DNA of 64,000 nt from Candidatus Eisenbergiella merdavium (GTDB lineage: Bacteria; Bacillota; Clostridia; Lachnospirales; Lachnospiraceae), in assembly GCA_019119595.1 (NCBI GenBank), contig DWWS01000028.1, positions 1 through 64,000 on the forward strand, given 5' to 3'. The position numbers and the translations under genes are program-made. Below, in pieces: positions 16,100-24,833 of the stretch; positions within the stretch are counted from its first letter, which is position 1; each line of letters begins with the position of its first letter. The notes beneath the pieces were generated by a model, which had not been told where the DNA came from, made no database searches, and saw only the letters and a list, made by a program, of their open reading frames with translations.

Positions 16100-17536
16100 A
16101 TGAAATTATCCACAAACCTTGAAGAAAATATCCGCCGCGCCCATGAGCTTCTGCCCCTGGACAAAAGCTTCGATCTGGTGACGCGGCAGCTTTATCTGGG
16201 AGAGACAAAGGCCTTTTGGATCGGTGTAAACGGATTTCTGAAGGTAGAGATCCTGCAGCAGATCTTTTCCGATCTGCAGAATCCCCTTTATACGCAAAAT
16301 CTGACGATAGAGGACGTTCAGAAATACATGGATTCCAAGATCGGCTATGTACAGACCTCCCTTTCCGATGACTGGAACGACATTCTGCGCAATCTGCTGA
16401 GCGGCCCTTCCCTCCTCATGCTGGACGGCTTTGGCCAGGCGATCCTGCTTGATGTGAGAACCTATCCGGCGCGGAGCATTTCCGAGCCGGATGCGGAAAA
16501 GGTGACGAAGGGAGCCAGGGACGGCTTCGTGGAGACCCTGCTTTTCAACGCGAATCTGATCCGGCGGCGCATCCGGGACCCGAAGCTGACCTTCGAGCTT
16601 GCGAGCGTTGGGAGTGAAAGCAAAACGGATGTCGCGGTGGCCTATCTGGATCAGACCGCCGATATGGGGCTGGTCAGGCGGCTTTTGGAGGTTCTCCCTT
16701 CCCTTCCCGTCACCGCCCTGACCATGGGCTCCAAAAGTCTGGAGGAGCTGCTGGTGAAAAAAAAGTGGTTTCATCTTCTTCCCAGCATTTTCCTGACGGA
16801 GCGGCCTGATGTTGCATGCAGCTTTCTGACGGAGGGGCATGTGGCCGTCATTGTGGATAACTCTCCCGCCGTTCTGATCCTTCCCTGCACCATTTTCCAG
16901 TTCACGCAGAGCCCGGAGGACTATTACAAAAGCACGGTGGTTGGCACTTACTTCCGGCTGGTGCGCTTTCTCTGCATCCCGGTTAGCCTCATCCTCATGC
17001 CGCTGTTTCTGCTGCTCACCGCTTATTTTCCACAGTTTTCCGATAGATGGAACCTGCTTTCCACAGAGGATCTGTCCGGCCCGACCATCATTTTCTATGT
17101 GTTTGCCGTGGAATTTCTTCTGGATCTGTTCCGCTATTCCGCCACGCTGCGCTCCGGCCAGTTTTCCGGCTCCCTCTCCATCATCGGCGGACTGATCATC
17201 GGAGACATCGCGGTGGAGCTGAACTGGGCCTCCACGGAAATCCTGTTCTACGCCGCCGTCACCATGCTGGCCTCTCTCACCCTCTCCAGTCTGGAATTCG
17301 GGGACGGCATCCGGCTGTACCGGATCTTCCTCATCCTGACCACCTCGTTTTTCGGACTGTGGGGTTTTCTCGGCGGGCTTGCTCTGATCCTCATCTCCGT
17401 CCTGACCACGCCCACCTTCGGGGGGAAAAGCTATTTCTGGCCCCTGTTCCCCTTCAACTGGCAGGCGCTGAAAACGCTGCTGTTCCGCTATCCTGTTTCC
17501 AAGGCGCAGCCGGATAAGGTGTGGAAAAGGCGATGA
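16100..17536 (+). CDS. spoVAF: GerA-family spore germination protein, SpoVAF-like
   Basis: 478 residues. The N-terminal part carries the GerA/SpoVAF signatures SFDLVTRQ, AFWIGVNGFLKVEILQQI and YPARSISEPDAEKVTKGARD. The C-terminal half has four or five membrane segments (about residues 275-460). Known family members act in the spore inner membrane, where SpoVAF with FigP amplifies germinant-receptor signalling. The start at ATG 16100 matches the SpoVAF N-terminus (LEENIRRAHELLPLDKSFDL) better than 16058. It is the only plus-strand gene in the first 32 kb, with no GerB/GerC partner or other spoVA gene beside it. The SpoVAF rather than GerAA assignment is moderately sure. Confidence 0.82.
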   Translation: MKLSTNLEENIRRAHELLPLDKSFDLVTRQLYLGETKAFWIGVNGFLKVEILQQIFSDLQNPLYTQNLTIEDVQKYMDSKIGYVQTSLSDDWNDILRNLLSGPSLLMLDGFGQAILLDVRTYPARSISEPDAEKVTKGARDGFVETLLFNANLIRRRIRDPKLTFELASVGSESKTDVAVAYLDQTADMGLVRRLLEVLPSLPVTALTMGSKSLEELLVKKKWFHLLPSIFLTERPDVACSFLTEGHVAVIVDNSPAVLILPCTIFQFTQSPEDYYKSTVVGTYFRLVRFLCIPVSLILMPLFLLLTAYFPQFSDRWNLLSTEDLSGPTIIFYVFAVEFLLDLFRYSATLRSGQFSGSLSIIGGLIIGDIAVELNWASTEILFYAAVTMLASLTLSSLEFGDGIRLYRIFLILTTSFFGLWGFLGGLALILISVLTTPTFGGKSYFWPLFPFNWQALKTLLFRYPVSKAQPDKVWKRR

Positions 17537-17603
17537 AGCGGATAGCCCGGCAGGGAGACGGGGGACACAAAGAACACAGGGGAATAAAAGCCCTCATAAT
17601 TTT

Positions 17604-17649
17604 AAAAAAAGGATCTTCAACCCGCATCTGCACGGATTGAAGATCCTTT
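17604..17649 (-). terminator. Terminator of rplA (possibly bidirectional)
   Basis: Ten-base arms GGATCTTCAA / TTGAAGATCC, flanked by seven As on one side and TTTC on the other. On the minus strand it gives a classic stem with a seven-T tail for rplA. In the plus direction it may also stop the germination gene. Confidence 0.85.
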
Positions 17650-17676
17650 CTATTGATTATGCTTAACTTCAGTCGA

Positions 17677-18369
17677 TCAGCCAAACTTTGCGGTGGAAAC
17701 CTTAACGCCAGGTCCCATCGTGGAAGCGAGGGTGATGCTCTTCAGGTACTGTCCCTTCAGTGCGGAGGGTCTTGCCTTTACGATGGCATCCATCAGCGCG
17801 TTGAAGTTCTCCTGAAGCTTCTCTTCCGTGAAGGAAGCCTTTCCGATCGGAACGTGAACAATGTTGGACTTATCCAGTCTGTACTCGATCTTACCGGCCT
17901 TGATATCGTTCACGGCCTTGGTAACATCCATCGTAACCGTACCTGCCTTCGGGTTGGGCATCAGGCCCTTGGGTCCGAGGATCTTACCGAGACGTCCCAC
18001 AACGCCCATCATATCAGGGGTGGCGACAACCACATCGAAATCAAGCCAGCCTTCGTTCTGGATCCTGGGGATGAGCTCGTCTCCTCCCACGAAATCCGCT
18101 CCGGCAGCCTCTGCCTCGTTCACCTTGTCTCCCTTGGCGAAAACCAGCACTCTAACAGTCTTACCGGTTCCGTTGGGAAGGACCACGGCGCCGCGGATCT
18201 GCTGCTCCGCATGACGTCCGTCGCAGCCGGTTCTGATATGAACCTCGATGGTCTCATCGAACTTCGCAGTAGCGGTCTTCTTGGCCAGCGCGATAGCGTC
18301 AGCAGCTTCGTATGCTACACTGCGGTCTACCTGCTTCGCAGCCTCAGTATATTTCTTACCATGTTTCAT
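17677..18369 (-). CDS. rplA: 50S ribosomal protein L1
   Basis: 230 residues forming the L1 stalk that guides E-site tRNA exit. Starts [16 protein letters not shown], with conserved [18 protein letters not shown] and the C-terminal [11 protein letters not shown] 18369 follows ACGGAGGAATGGAAA. Follows rplK and is closed by a strong terminator, so this transcript does not continue to rplJ as it does in many bacteria. Confidence 0.97.
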   Translation of the reverse strand: MKHGKKYTEAAKQVDRSVAYEAADAIALAKKTATAKFDETIEVHIRTGCDGRHAEQQIRGAVVLPNGTGKTVRVLVFAKGDKVNEAEAAGADFVGGDELIPRIQNEGWLDFDVVVATPDMMGVVGRLGKILGPKGLMPNPKAGTVTMDVTKAVNDIKAGKIEYRLDKSNIVHVPIGKASFTEEKLQENFNALMDAIVKARPSALKGQYLKSITLASTMGPGVKVSTAKFG

Positions 18370-18507
18370 TTTCCATTCCTCCGTTGGTGGTTAACGCAGC
18401 GCTCTCTGGTTTTCGGCCTTCGGCCGGAGGCTGCTCCCAATTTTTACAAATAAAACAGTCTGGGAAATCCGCGTGGTCATATCGAGCGCGGTTCCCGTAC
18501 ATGTCCC

Positions 18508-18933
18508 TTAGTCCTCTACAACAATGCCCATGCTTCTTGCCGTTCCGGCGATCATGCTCATTGCCGCTTCCACGCTTGCCGCATTCAGGTCAGGCATCTT
18601 CGTCTCAGCGATCTCTCTTACCTTATCCTTGGAGATCGTAGCAACCTTCGTCTTGTTCGGCACGCCGGAACCGGACTTCAGATTGCAGGCCTTCTTCAGA
18701 AGAACAGCCGCAGGCGGAGTCTTGGTAACGAAGCTGAAGCTTCTGTCCGCGTACACGGTGATGACAACAGGGATGATCAGGTCGCCCTTATCCGCCGTTC
18801 TCGCGTTGAACTGCTTGGTGAATTCAACGATGTTCACACCATGCTGACCGAGCGCAGGACCAACCGGGGGAGCCGGGGTAGCCTTTCCCGCAGGGATCTG
18901 TAACTTGATGTATCCTGTAACTTTCTTTGCCAT
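18508..18933 (-). CDS. rplK: 50S ribosomal protein L11
   Basis: 141 residues; part of the GTPase-associated centre with 23S rRNA. Starts [20 protein letters not shown] at ATG 18933, after AGGAGGTGCCTGAC. Conserved [14 protein letters not shown] and the C-terminal RNA-binding domain [11 protein letters not shown]. Part of the nusG-rplK-rplA run. Confidence 0.97.
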   Translation of the reverse strand: MAKKVTGYIKLQIPAGKATPAPPVGPALGQHGVNIVEFTKQFNARTADKGDLIIPVVITVYADRSFSFVTKTPPAAVLLKKACNLKSGSGVPNKTKVATISKDKVREIAETKMPDLNAASVEAAMSMIAGTARSMGIVVED

Positions 18934-19058
18934 GTCAGGCACCTCCTAAATATAATGTGGTATGGCGCAGCGAGTTTTTTGCGCGCTTTTGCGCATTTTC
19001 CCTTGAAATCGGAAACGCTGCTTCCACAGCTCAACGGATCTCTCCGTCAAACGTCAAA

Positions 19059-19577
19059 CTACTGTGATTTACGAACCTCCGCAAAGCTGATCTCAACAGG
19101 GGTTTCCCTTCCGAACAGCTCCACATTGATCGTAGCGGTCTGCTTGCTGTAATCGATCCTCTGGACCACGCCGACCGTATCCTTCCAGGCTCCGGCCACA
19201 ACGACGATCATATCTCCCTCGCCGAAATCGATGGAAACATTCTCCGTCTGAATGCCGAGCGGCTTCATCTCCGCTTCCGTAAGCGGCACCGGCTTGCTTC
19301 CCGGGCCGACGAAGCCGGTCACACCGCGGGTATTTCTCACCACGTACCAGGTATCGTCGTTCATCACCATATTGATCAGCACATAACCGGGGAACAGCTT
19401 CTTCTGGACGACCCTTCTGGCTCCGTTCTTCATCTCCACCACATCCTGCAGCGGAACGCGGACCTCCAGGATCTCATCCTCCAGGTGCCTGTTTTCTATT
19501 GTTTTCTCGATGTTGGCCTTTACCTTATTCTCATAACCGGAATAAGTATGGACAACATACCAGTTTGCCTCTGCCAT
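19059..19577 (-). CDS. nusG: Transcription termination/antitermination factor NusG
   Basis: 172 residues. The NGN domain (WYVVHTYSGYENKVKANIE...) contacts RNA polymerase and is followed by a KOW domain (GDMIVVVAGAWKDTVGVVQR). Start ATG 19577. It lies 17 bases after secE, the usual secE-nusG pairing. Confidence 0.97.
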   Translation of the reverse strand: MAEANWYVVHTYSGYENKVKANIEKTIENRHLEDEILEVRVPLQDVVEMKNGARRVVQKKLFPGYVLINMVMNDDTWYVVRNTRGVTGFVGPGSKPVPLTEAEMKPLGIQTENVSIDFGEGDMIVVVAGAWKDTVGVVQRIDYSKQTATINVELFGRETPVEISFAEVRKSQ

Positions 19578-19594
19578 ATGTCACCCCGCCACTG

Positions 19595-19810
19595 TTATCT
19601 TACAAGGAAATCGATCGCATACTGAAGAACCAGATCAAGAACAGCAATGATCGCTCCCAGAACGATGGAAATCGCAACAACAGCAACAGACTGCTTCAGC
19701 AGAAGCTCCCTGTCCGGCCATGTGATCTTCCTGAATTCCGCTTTTACGCCCTGGAAGAACTTCGGCTTTGCCGGCCTGGCCGCTTTCGCTTCCTTTGAAG
19801 AATCCTTCAT
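19595..19810 (-). CDS. secE: Preprotein translocase subunit SecE
   Basis: 71 residues with a single membrane segment (about 42-65, VAVVAISIVLGAIIAVLDLV) and the conserved amphipathic stretch FFQGVKAEFRKITWPDRELL before it. Completes SecYEG. Sits between rpmG and nusG. Confidence 0.95.
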   Translation of the reverse strand: MKDSSKEAKAARPAKPKFFQGVKAEFRKITWPDRELLLKQSVAVVAISIVLGAIIAVLDLVLQYAIDFLVR

Positions 19811-19914
19811 TCTTTCCTCACATTCTGCCGCGCAGGCAGCCTGAAACCGTCAGGAACACACGCGGCGCCACACGCCCGCAGGCAGCCGCGCAGGCAGCCG
19901 CCCTTTTGGGGATA

Positions 19915-20064
19915 TTACTTTGTTTCCTTGTGTACCGTGTGCTTCTTGCAGAATCTGCAGTATTTGCTGGTTTCCATTCTGTCCGGATGCGCCTTCTTGT
20001 CCTTCGTCGTGTTGTAATTGCGCTGCTTGCATTCCGTACATGCCAGTGTGATTCTAGTACGCAT
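19915..20064 (-). CDS. rpmG: 50S ribosomal protein L33
   Basis: 49 residues: begins [20 protein letters not shown] and ends with [14 protein letters not shown]. Both CxxC pairs are present, so this is the zinc-binding form. ATG 20064 follows GGCGGAGGTGGAAAGTT. First gene of rpmG-secE-nusG-rplK-rplA. Confidence 0.96.
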   Translation of the reverse strand: MRTRITLACTECKQRNYNTTKDKKAHPDRMETSKYCRFCKKHTVHKETK

Positions 20065-20140
20065 AACTTTCCACCTCCGCCTGAGTGATTTTCCTGTTTT
20101 TAAGCATAAAAAAAAGACCTAAATCTTATCTCGCTCTATG

Positions 20141-20169
20141 ACTATAGCACAGGAATCCCTGTGCGTCAA
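20141..20169 (-). promoter_or_regulatory. Promoter of rpmG-secE-nusG with a palindromic spacer
   Basis: Minus strand: -35 TTGACG (20169-20164), 17-base spacer, -10 TATAGT (20146-20141). The spacer is almost entirely a perfect inverted repeat, GCACAGG-gatt-CCTGTGC (20147-20164), a possible operator. Confidence 0.75.
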
Positions 20170-20183
20170 GCTTTTTAAAAATA

Positions 20184-20206
20184 AAAAAGCTCTGCTCAGC
20201 TTTTTA
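20184..20206 (-). terminator. Terminator of the phosphopantetheinyl transferase gene
   Basis: Minus strand AAAAAGCT-gagcag-AGCTTTTTTATTTTT: seven- to eight-base A/T-rich stem with a T tail, 22 bases past the stop and just upstream of the rpmG promoter. Confidence 0.75.
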
Positions 20207-20227
20207 AAAGCCCAAAAGCCCCGTCTT

Positions 20228-20914
20228 TCAGAAATAAAGAAGCGCCGCGTCCCCGATCTGCTCCGCGCACAGGCAGAGGCTGTAGCCGCAGGGCGCGTCG
20301 AGCAGGCGAAGCTGCGCGCGCGGTCCGTCTTCCTCTGCCTTCACGAAGGGAAGAAGGCCGTTTTCATCGGCCACGGCAAAGCTTTCAAAGCTTCTGTGCA
20401 TCCCCTCTCCTGTAAATTTCACATAGCTTTCCTTCGCCGTCCATATCGCAAAAAAATCCCCGCCGTTGTCCAGCCAGGCCCGTTCGGACGGGTGAAAAAA
20501 GCGCCCGGAAATCCGCCGCATGCGCTGTCTGAGCCGTTCCGTTCCGTCAGCGTCTCCCGTATCTTCAGAAAGGGTCGCTTTTCCCAGGGCATGCGCCTGG
20601 ATATCCAGTCCCACCGGCGCGTCTCCGAAGGCGCAGCACCAGAAAGGGCCGCTGTGGCTGATGGAAAAATGGATCCCGGGATACTCCTCGAAGCAGGGCT
20701 TTCCGTATTTTCCCGCACCGAGGCGCAGGGCTGTCTCCTCCCCGTTCTTTTCCGGCAAAGGAAGGGACGGGAAGCTTTTCTTTCTATAAAGGCCGACGGC
20801 TGTTTGAAGAAGCCGGTGGGAAAAGCCCGCGGCATTCTTTTCCTGCATTCTGTTTTCCGTTAAATAAATATGGTAAATACCGGTTTCCGCTTCCGCTTTT
20901 TGCAAAGCTTCCAT
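20228..20914 (-). CDS. Sfp-type 4'-phosphopantetheinyl transferase
   Basis: Transfers phosphopantetheine from CoA to a carrier-protein serine. Motifs: GKPCF...IHFSISHSG, VGLDIQ (Mg2+-binding Asp) and FFAIWTAKESYVKFTGEGM (the WxxKE box). The frame stays open to 21073, but a promoter lies inside that stretch (20978-21007), so translation starts downstream. ATG 20914 has GGAGG eleven bases upstream; ATG 20941 is the alternative. A short internal duplication (EALQK twice) lies near the start. No carrier protein or synthase is adjacent; the neighbour upstream is an acyl-CoA carboxyltransferase. Confidence 0.85.
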   Translation of the reverse strand: MEALQKAEAETGIYHIYLTENRMQEKNAAGFSHRLLQTAVGLYRKKSFPSLPLPEKNGEETALRLGAGKYGKPCFEEYPGIHFSISHSGPFWCCAFGDAPVGLDIQAHALGKATLSEDTGDADGTERLRQRMRRISGRFFHPSERAWLDNGGDFFAIWTAKESYVKFTGEGMHRSFESFAVADENGLLPFVKAEEDGPRAQLRLLDAPCGYSLCLCAEQIGDAALLYF

Positions 20915-20977
20915 TTTTTGCAAAGCCTCCGTTTTCCGCATTCCGAAGGGGCATCTTCCCTTTCCGTGATCGCTGGC

Positions 20978-21007
20978 ATTATACAACGGAAGCGACAGGC
21001 ACGTCAA
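20978..21007 (-). promoter_or_regulatory. Promoter of the phosphopantetheinyl transferase gene
   Basis: Minus strand: -35 TTGACG (21007-21002), 18-base spacer, perfect -10 TATAAT (20983-20978). Confidence 0.7.
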
Positions 21008-21069
21008 TCCGTGTCTGCCGCTTTCGGTTCCTGCCGTTTCTTCCATATCGCTGCTGATATGCCAGAGCA

Positions 21070-22755
21070 TCACAGCGGGATATTTCCATGCTTCTTCTTC
21101 GGATTAGACGCTTCCTTTCCGGCAAAGGCCTTCAGGGCGGAAAGAAGCCGCTCTCTGGTCTCCTCCGGATGGATCACCTCGTCCACGAAGCCGCGGGAGG
21201 CGGCGACGTAGGGATTGAGGAAGCGTTCCTCATATTCCCGGATGCACTCGGCGCGCATGGCCTCCGGATCCGGAGCGGACTTGATCTTCCTGCGGAACGC
21301 GATGTTCACCGCTCCCTCGGCTCCCATCACGGCGATCTCCGCGATGGGCCAGGCATACACGTAATCCGCGCCCATCTCCTTGGAATTCATGGCGATATAT
21401 GCGCCGCCGTAGGCCTTGCGCAGGATGACGGAGATCTTCGGCACGGTGGCCTCGGAGTAGGCGTAGAGCATCTTCGCGCCGTGGCGGATGATTCCGCTGT
21501 GCTCCTGCGCGGTTCCGGGCAGGAAGGCGGGCACATCCACCAGGGTGATCAGCGGGATGTTGAAGCAGTCGCAGAAGCGGATGAAACGGGCCGCCTTGTC
21601 GGAAGCGTGGTAGTCCAGGGAGCCGCCCATCACCATCGGCTGGTTTGCCACGATGCCTACGGTATTTCCCTCCATGCGGGCAAAGCCCACCACCACGTTC
21701 TTCGCAAACTGCTCCTGCACCTCAAAAAAGCTGTCCCAGTCAACAATGCAGTCGATGACCTTCTTCACGTCATAAGCGTGTCTGGAATTGTCCGGAACGA
21801 TCTCCGTCAGCAGGGCGCAGGGATTCAGCTTCTTTTTGCCCTGGCTGTCGCGGGTAAAGCTCTCCCTGGAAGCCATCTCACGCACTTCCTTCTCCTTTTT
21901 TCCGCGAAGTCTTTTGCCAAGACCTACGTGCTCAAGCATGCGGTTGAAGCTTCTGGACAAAGCTCTTTTTTCCTCCTTCACGATGACTGGAGCCTTCTGG
22001 TCATAGCTGGAGGGCAGATAATTCAGAAGCTTGCGCACGCCCATCAGGCACTCCTGCTCGCTGTCATAGGTGAAATGAGATACTCCGCTCTTTGTGGCAT
22101 GCACCATCGCGCCGCCAAGCTCCTCTACCGTGGTCTCCTCATTGATGACCGTCTTCACCACGTTCGGTCCGGTGATAAACATTTTCGAGGTATCCTTCAC
22201 CATGAAGATGAAGTCGCAGATGGCGGGCGCATAGCAGGCTCCGCCGGAGCAGGGGCCAAGGATCACTGCGATCTGGGGGATCACGCCGCTGGCCTTCGTG
22301 TGGCGCAGGAACATTCCCGCATAGCCGCTTAGGGAATCGATTCCTTCCTCGATCCTCGCTCCGCCGCTGTCGTTGATGCAGATGAATGGCGCCTTCATTT
22401 CCAGGGCCATATCCTGAAGCCTGCGGATCTTCATGGAATGGGACTCTCCCAGGGTCCCGCCGATCACGGTGAAATCCTCGCTGGCCGCATAGACCAGGCG
22501 CCCCTCCACATAGCCGTAACCCGTTACCACGCCGTCGCCGGGCACCCTTCTCTTATCCAGGTCAAAATCGTCGATTCTGGATTCCACAAAGACGTCCGTC
22601 TCCACAAAGGTTCCCTTGTCAAACAGCAGCTCCAGGCGCTCTCTCGCCGTCAGCTTTCCGCCCTCATGCTGCTTCTGTATCTTCGCTTCTCCGCCTCCGA
22701 GAAACGCTTTCTTCCGTCTTTCCTCCAGATCCTGATTTGCCTGTTCCCAGTTCAT
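21070..22755 (-). CDS. Biotin-dependent acyl-CoA carboxylase carboxyltransferase subunit
   Basis: 561 residues of the PccB/MmdA family, moving CO2 between biotin and an acyl-CoA. Both crotonase-like halves are present: CINDSGGARIEEGI and ILGPCSGGACYAP in the first, VDVPAFLPGTAQEHSGIIRH and ILRKAYGGAYIAMNSK in the second. ATG 22755 is chosen because GGAGG lies eight bases upstream. It is longer than the usual ~515 because of a Lys/Arg-rich insert (about residues 255-310, GKRLRGKKEKEVREMASR) between the halves. No biotin carrier, biotin carboxylase or decarboxylase membrane subunit lies nearby, so substrate and direction are unknown. Confidence 0.88.
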   Translation of the reverse strand: MNWEQANQDLEERRKKAFLGGGEAKIQKQHEGGKLTARERLELLFDKGTFVETDVFVESRIDDFDLDKRRVPGDGVVTGYGYVEGRLVYAASEDFTVIGGTLGESHSMKIRRLQDMALEMKAPFICINDSGGARIEEGIDSLSGYAGMFLRHTKASGVIPQIAVILGPCSGGACYAPAICDFIFMVKDTSKMFITGPNVVKTVINEETTVEELGGAMVHATKSGVSHFTYDSEQECLMGVRKLLNYLPSSYDQKAPVIVKEEKRALSRSFNRMLEHVGLGKRLRGKKEKEVREMASRESFTRDSQGKKKLNPCALLTEIVPDNSRHAYDVKKVIDCIVDWDSFFEVQEQFAKNVVVGFARMEGNTVGIVANQPMVMGGSLDYHASDKAARFIRFCDCFNIPLITLVDVPAFLPGTAQEHSGIIRHGAKMLYAYSEATVPKISVILRKAYGGAYIAMNSKEMGADYVYAWPIAEIAVMGAEGAVNIAFRRKIKSAPDPEAMRAECIREYEERFLNPYVAASRGFVDEVIHPEETRERLLSALKAFAGKEASNPKKKHGNIPL

Positions 22756-22873
22756 TCCCATATCCTCCATCGTTCTCAGTGCTCCGCACTTCCATAACGG
22801 CTGAAGCGCCGTTTTATTGAGGTGCAAATTTCTTGATTCTATAATTGTTTGAATCTCAAATCTTTTCTGCATT

Positions 22874-22901
22874 ATTATAGCACGAAAAGAAAAAAGTGCA
22901 A
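22874..22901 (-). promoter_or_regulatory. Promoter of the carboxyltransferase gene
   Basis: Minus strand: -35 TTGCAC (22901-22896), 16-base spacer, -10 TATAAT (22879-22874). A small inverted repeat TTTGA-gat-TCAAA lies about 15 bases downstream of the -10 box and may be an operator. Confidence 0.65.
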
Positions 22902-22966
22902 TCCCCATTTTCTTTCCGTGCCTTTTTGGGGTGAATCAGATTTACTTTTGCGATTCCTAAGCCTTT

Positions 22967-24085
22967 TTAGGAGAGCTCCTGTTCTACCATGTCCAGCGCC
23001 GCGCGAAGGACCTTGTCCATATCGTAGTACCGGTATCCGCCGAGCCGTCCGCCGAAAAGAACGTTCTTTTCCTTCCCGGCAAGCTCCTGATATTTTTCGT
23101 AAAGCGCCGTGTTCTTTTCATCGTTCACCGGATAGTAGGGCTCGTCTCCGGGCGCCCATTTGGCCGGATACTCCTTTGTGATAACGGTTCCGGGCTGAGT
23201 CCCGAATTCGAAATGCTTGTGCTCAATGATACGGGTCCAGGGGATCTCCCTTTCGGTATAATTGACCACCGCATTTCCCTGGTAGTTATCCTCTTCCGGA
23301 AGCTCCTGCGTCTCAAAGCGCAGGGAACGGTACTCAAGCGTACCGAGCTGATAGCCGAAATACTCGTCGATCATTCCGGTGTAAAGCAGCCTGTCCCAGG
23401 TATCGGGCTGTGCCGAGGAGGCGTTCTCCTCCAGGAACTGACGGTAGGAGACGCCGGTGCGCACCGTGCTTCCCGCAAGCATTTTTTCTACGATCTGTGT
23501 ATAGCCGCCGATGGGAATTCCCTGGTAAGGGTCATTGAAATAGTTGTTGTCATAACGAAACCTGAGCGGCACTCTTTTGATGATAAAGGACGGAAGCTCT
23601 TTGCAGTCCCTCCCCCATTGCTTTTCCGTATAGCCCTTGATCAGCTTCTCGTAAACGTCGCGTCCGACCTGCGACAGCGCCTGCTCCTCCAGGTTCTGCG
23701 GTTCCCTGATATTCAGCCCTGCAATCTGATCCGCAATGATCTTCTTCGCCTCAGCAGGCTTCTTTATCCCCCACAGCCTGCTGAAGGTGTTCATATTAAA
23801 CGGAAGATTGTACAGCTCGTCCTTGTAAACGGCCACCGGGGAATTGACATAGTGATTAAACTCCGCGAAGCCTCTCACATAATCCCAGATCTGTCTGTCC
23901 GAGGTGTGAAAAATATGGGCGCCGTACCTGTGTACCTGGATGCCCATACTTTCCTGCGTATAGATATTTCCGGCAATATGTTCTCTTTTGTCAATCAGCA
24001 GGCAGCTCTTTCCGGCCTTATGCATTTCGTGTGCAAAGCACGCTCCAAAGAGCCCCGTTCCTACGATCAGATAATCATAATGCAT
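22967..24085 (-). CDS. glf: UDP-galactopyranose mutase
   Basis: 372 residues. Converts UDP-galactopyranose to UDP-galactofuranose for surface polysaccharide. FAD-binding YLIVGTGLFGACFAHEM at the N-terminus, then HRYGAHIFHTS, YTEKQWGRD, GGYTQIVEKM and, near the end, FGGRLGGYRYYDMDKV. Full length. It is 19 bases downstream of a helix-turn-helix gene and probably cotranscribed with it. No galactofuranosyl transferase is adjacent. Confidence 0.95.
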   Translation of the reverse strand: MHYDYLIVGTGLFGACFAHEMHKAGKSCLLIDKREHIAGNIYTQESMGIQVHRYGAHIFHTSDRQIWDYVRGFAEFNHYVNSPVAVYKDELYNLPFNMNTFSRLWGIKKPAEAKKIIADQIAGLNIREPQNLEEQALSQVGRDVYEKLIKGYTEKQWGRDCKELPSFIIKRVPLRFRYDNNYFNDPYQGIPIGGYTQIVEKMLAGSTVRTGVSYRQFLEENASSAQPDTWDRLLYTGMIDEYFGYQLGTLEYRSLRFETQELPEEDNYQGNAVVNYTEREIPWTRIIEHKHFEFGTQPGTVITKEYPAKWAPGDEPYYPVNDEKNTALYEKYQELAGKEKNVLFGGRLGGYRYYDMDKVLRAALDMVEQELS

Positions 24086-24104
24086 GAAAATCTCTCCTTA
24101 TGTG

Positions 24105-24440
24105 TTATTTCGCTTTGTATTTCTTAATCTGTACAAAGTCATCCATCAGGCCGAGGATCTTATCCCGTCCCTCCTGATTCAGCTTCACATAATACTGCAT
24201 GACTCTGTTTTCCAGAAGCTGTTCGCTGATGGTAGTATCCCTCTCAAGAGAGCTGAAATCTACCGGATTCAGGTTCAACTTGTTGCACATTTTGATAACC
24301 GTGCCGTAAGCCATTCCGTCAATCCCGCGTTCCAATGCTGTCACCAGAGTACTGTAAGGAATCTGCATTTCAAGTGCAAACTGTCTTACGCTTCTGTACT
24401 GGCTTAAAATTTCTTTCTTCAAGATCTGTGCTTTGGTCAT
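24105..24440 (-). CDS. XRE-like helix-turn-helix protein
   Basis: 111 residues. The first ~65 form a Cro/C1-type DNA-binding domain (YRSVRQFALEMQIPYSTLVTALERG...VIKMCNKLNLNPVDF). The C-terminal ~45 residues (ENRVMQYYVKLNQEGRDKIL) may be a dimerisation helix. ATG 24440 follows GGAGG ten bases upstream. It heads a two-gene unit with glf. Likely a transcriptional regulator; target unknown. Confidence 0.8.
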   Translation of the reverse strand: MTKAQILKKEILSQYRSVRQFALEMQIPYSTLVTALERGIDGMAYGTVIKMCNKLNLNPVDFSSLERDTTISEQLLENRVMQYYVKLNQEGRDKILGLMDDFVQIKKYKAK

Positions 24441-24490
24441 TTCTAAAATCCCTCCATTACCTTGTGACCCTTATAGATTTCGTATTGTTT

Positions 24491-24520
24491 ATTGTACACT
24501 ACTTCCCTTTCATTTTGCAA
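24491..24520 (-). promoter_or_regulatory. Promoter of the helix-turn-helix gene and glf
   Basis: Minus strand: -35 TTGCAA (24520-24515), 18-base spacer, -10 TACAAT (24496-24491). Confidence 0.6.
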
Positions 24521-24775
24521 CAACTCTTTGAAAAAATATACAGAATTTCGGATATTTTAAGAATTTGGTCATAATTTCCCAGAAAATATCGCCGGATAGC
24601 GAAAAACTTGAAGTCCCGTGCAAAAATACGGCCCTTTCGGTGCCGGACAGTTTCCATAATTTACTAAATTTTGTAAATTTATAAATATTTATAAATTATT
24701 TTTACCTGAAAGGGGATTTCCTCACTTTATTTTTTCCCAAAAATCCGGCAATCGGCAGGCCTGTATTTCTACTAC
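24521..24775. other. Non-coding AT-rich spacer
   Basis: No credible gene on either strand. The part at about 24657-24705 is almost pure A/T. The rest is unremarkable and separates the greA terminator from the next promoter. Confidence 0.6.
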
Positions 24776-24803
24776 ACAAAAGGTCTGCCGTTTCCGGCAG
24801 ACC
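24776..24803 (-). terminator. Terminator of greA
   Basis: Nine-base arms GGTCTGCCG / CGGCAGACC with a GAAA tetraloop on the minus strand, followed by TTTTGTGTAGT. It closes the argF-to-greA gene run. Confidence 0.9.
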
Positions 24804-24833
24804 CTGGCTGATTTTTTCTCAGTTTTTCCCTTC

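Noticed and set aside
24521..24775. Possible riboswitch or small RNA in the AT-rich gap
   Set aside because: No conserved motif or stable hairpin with a T tail other than the greA terminator.
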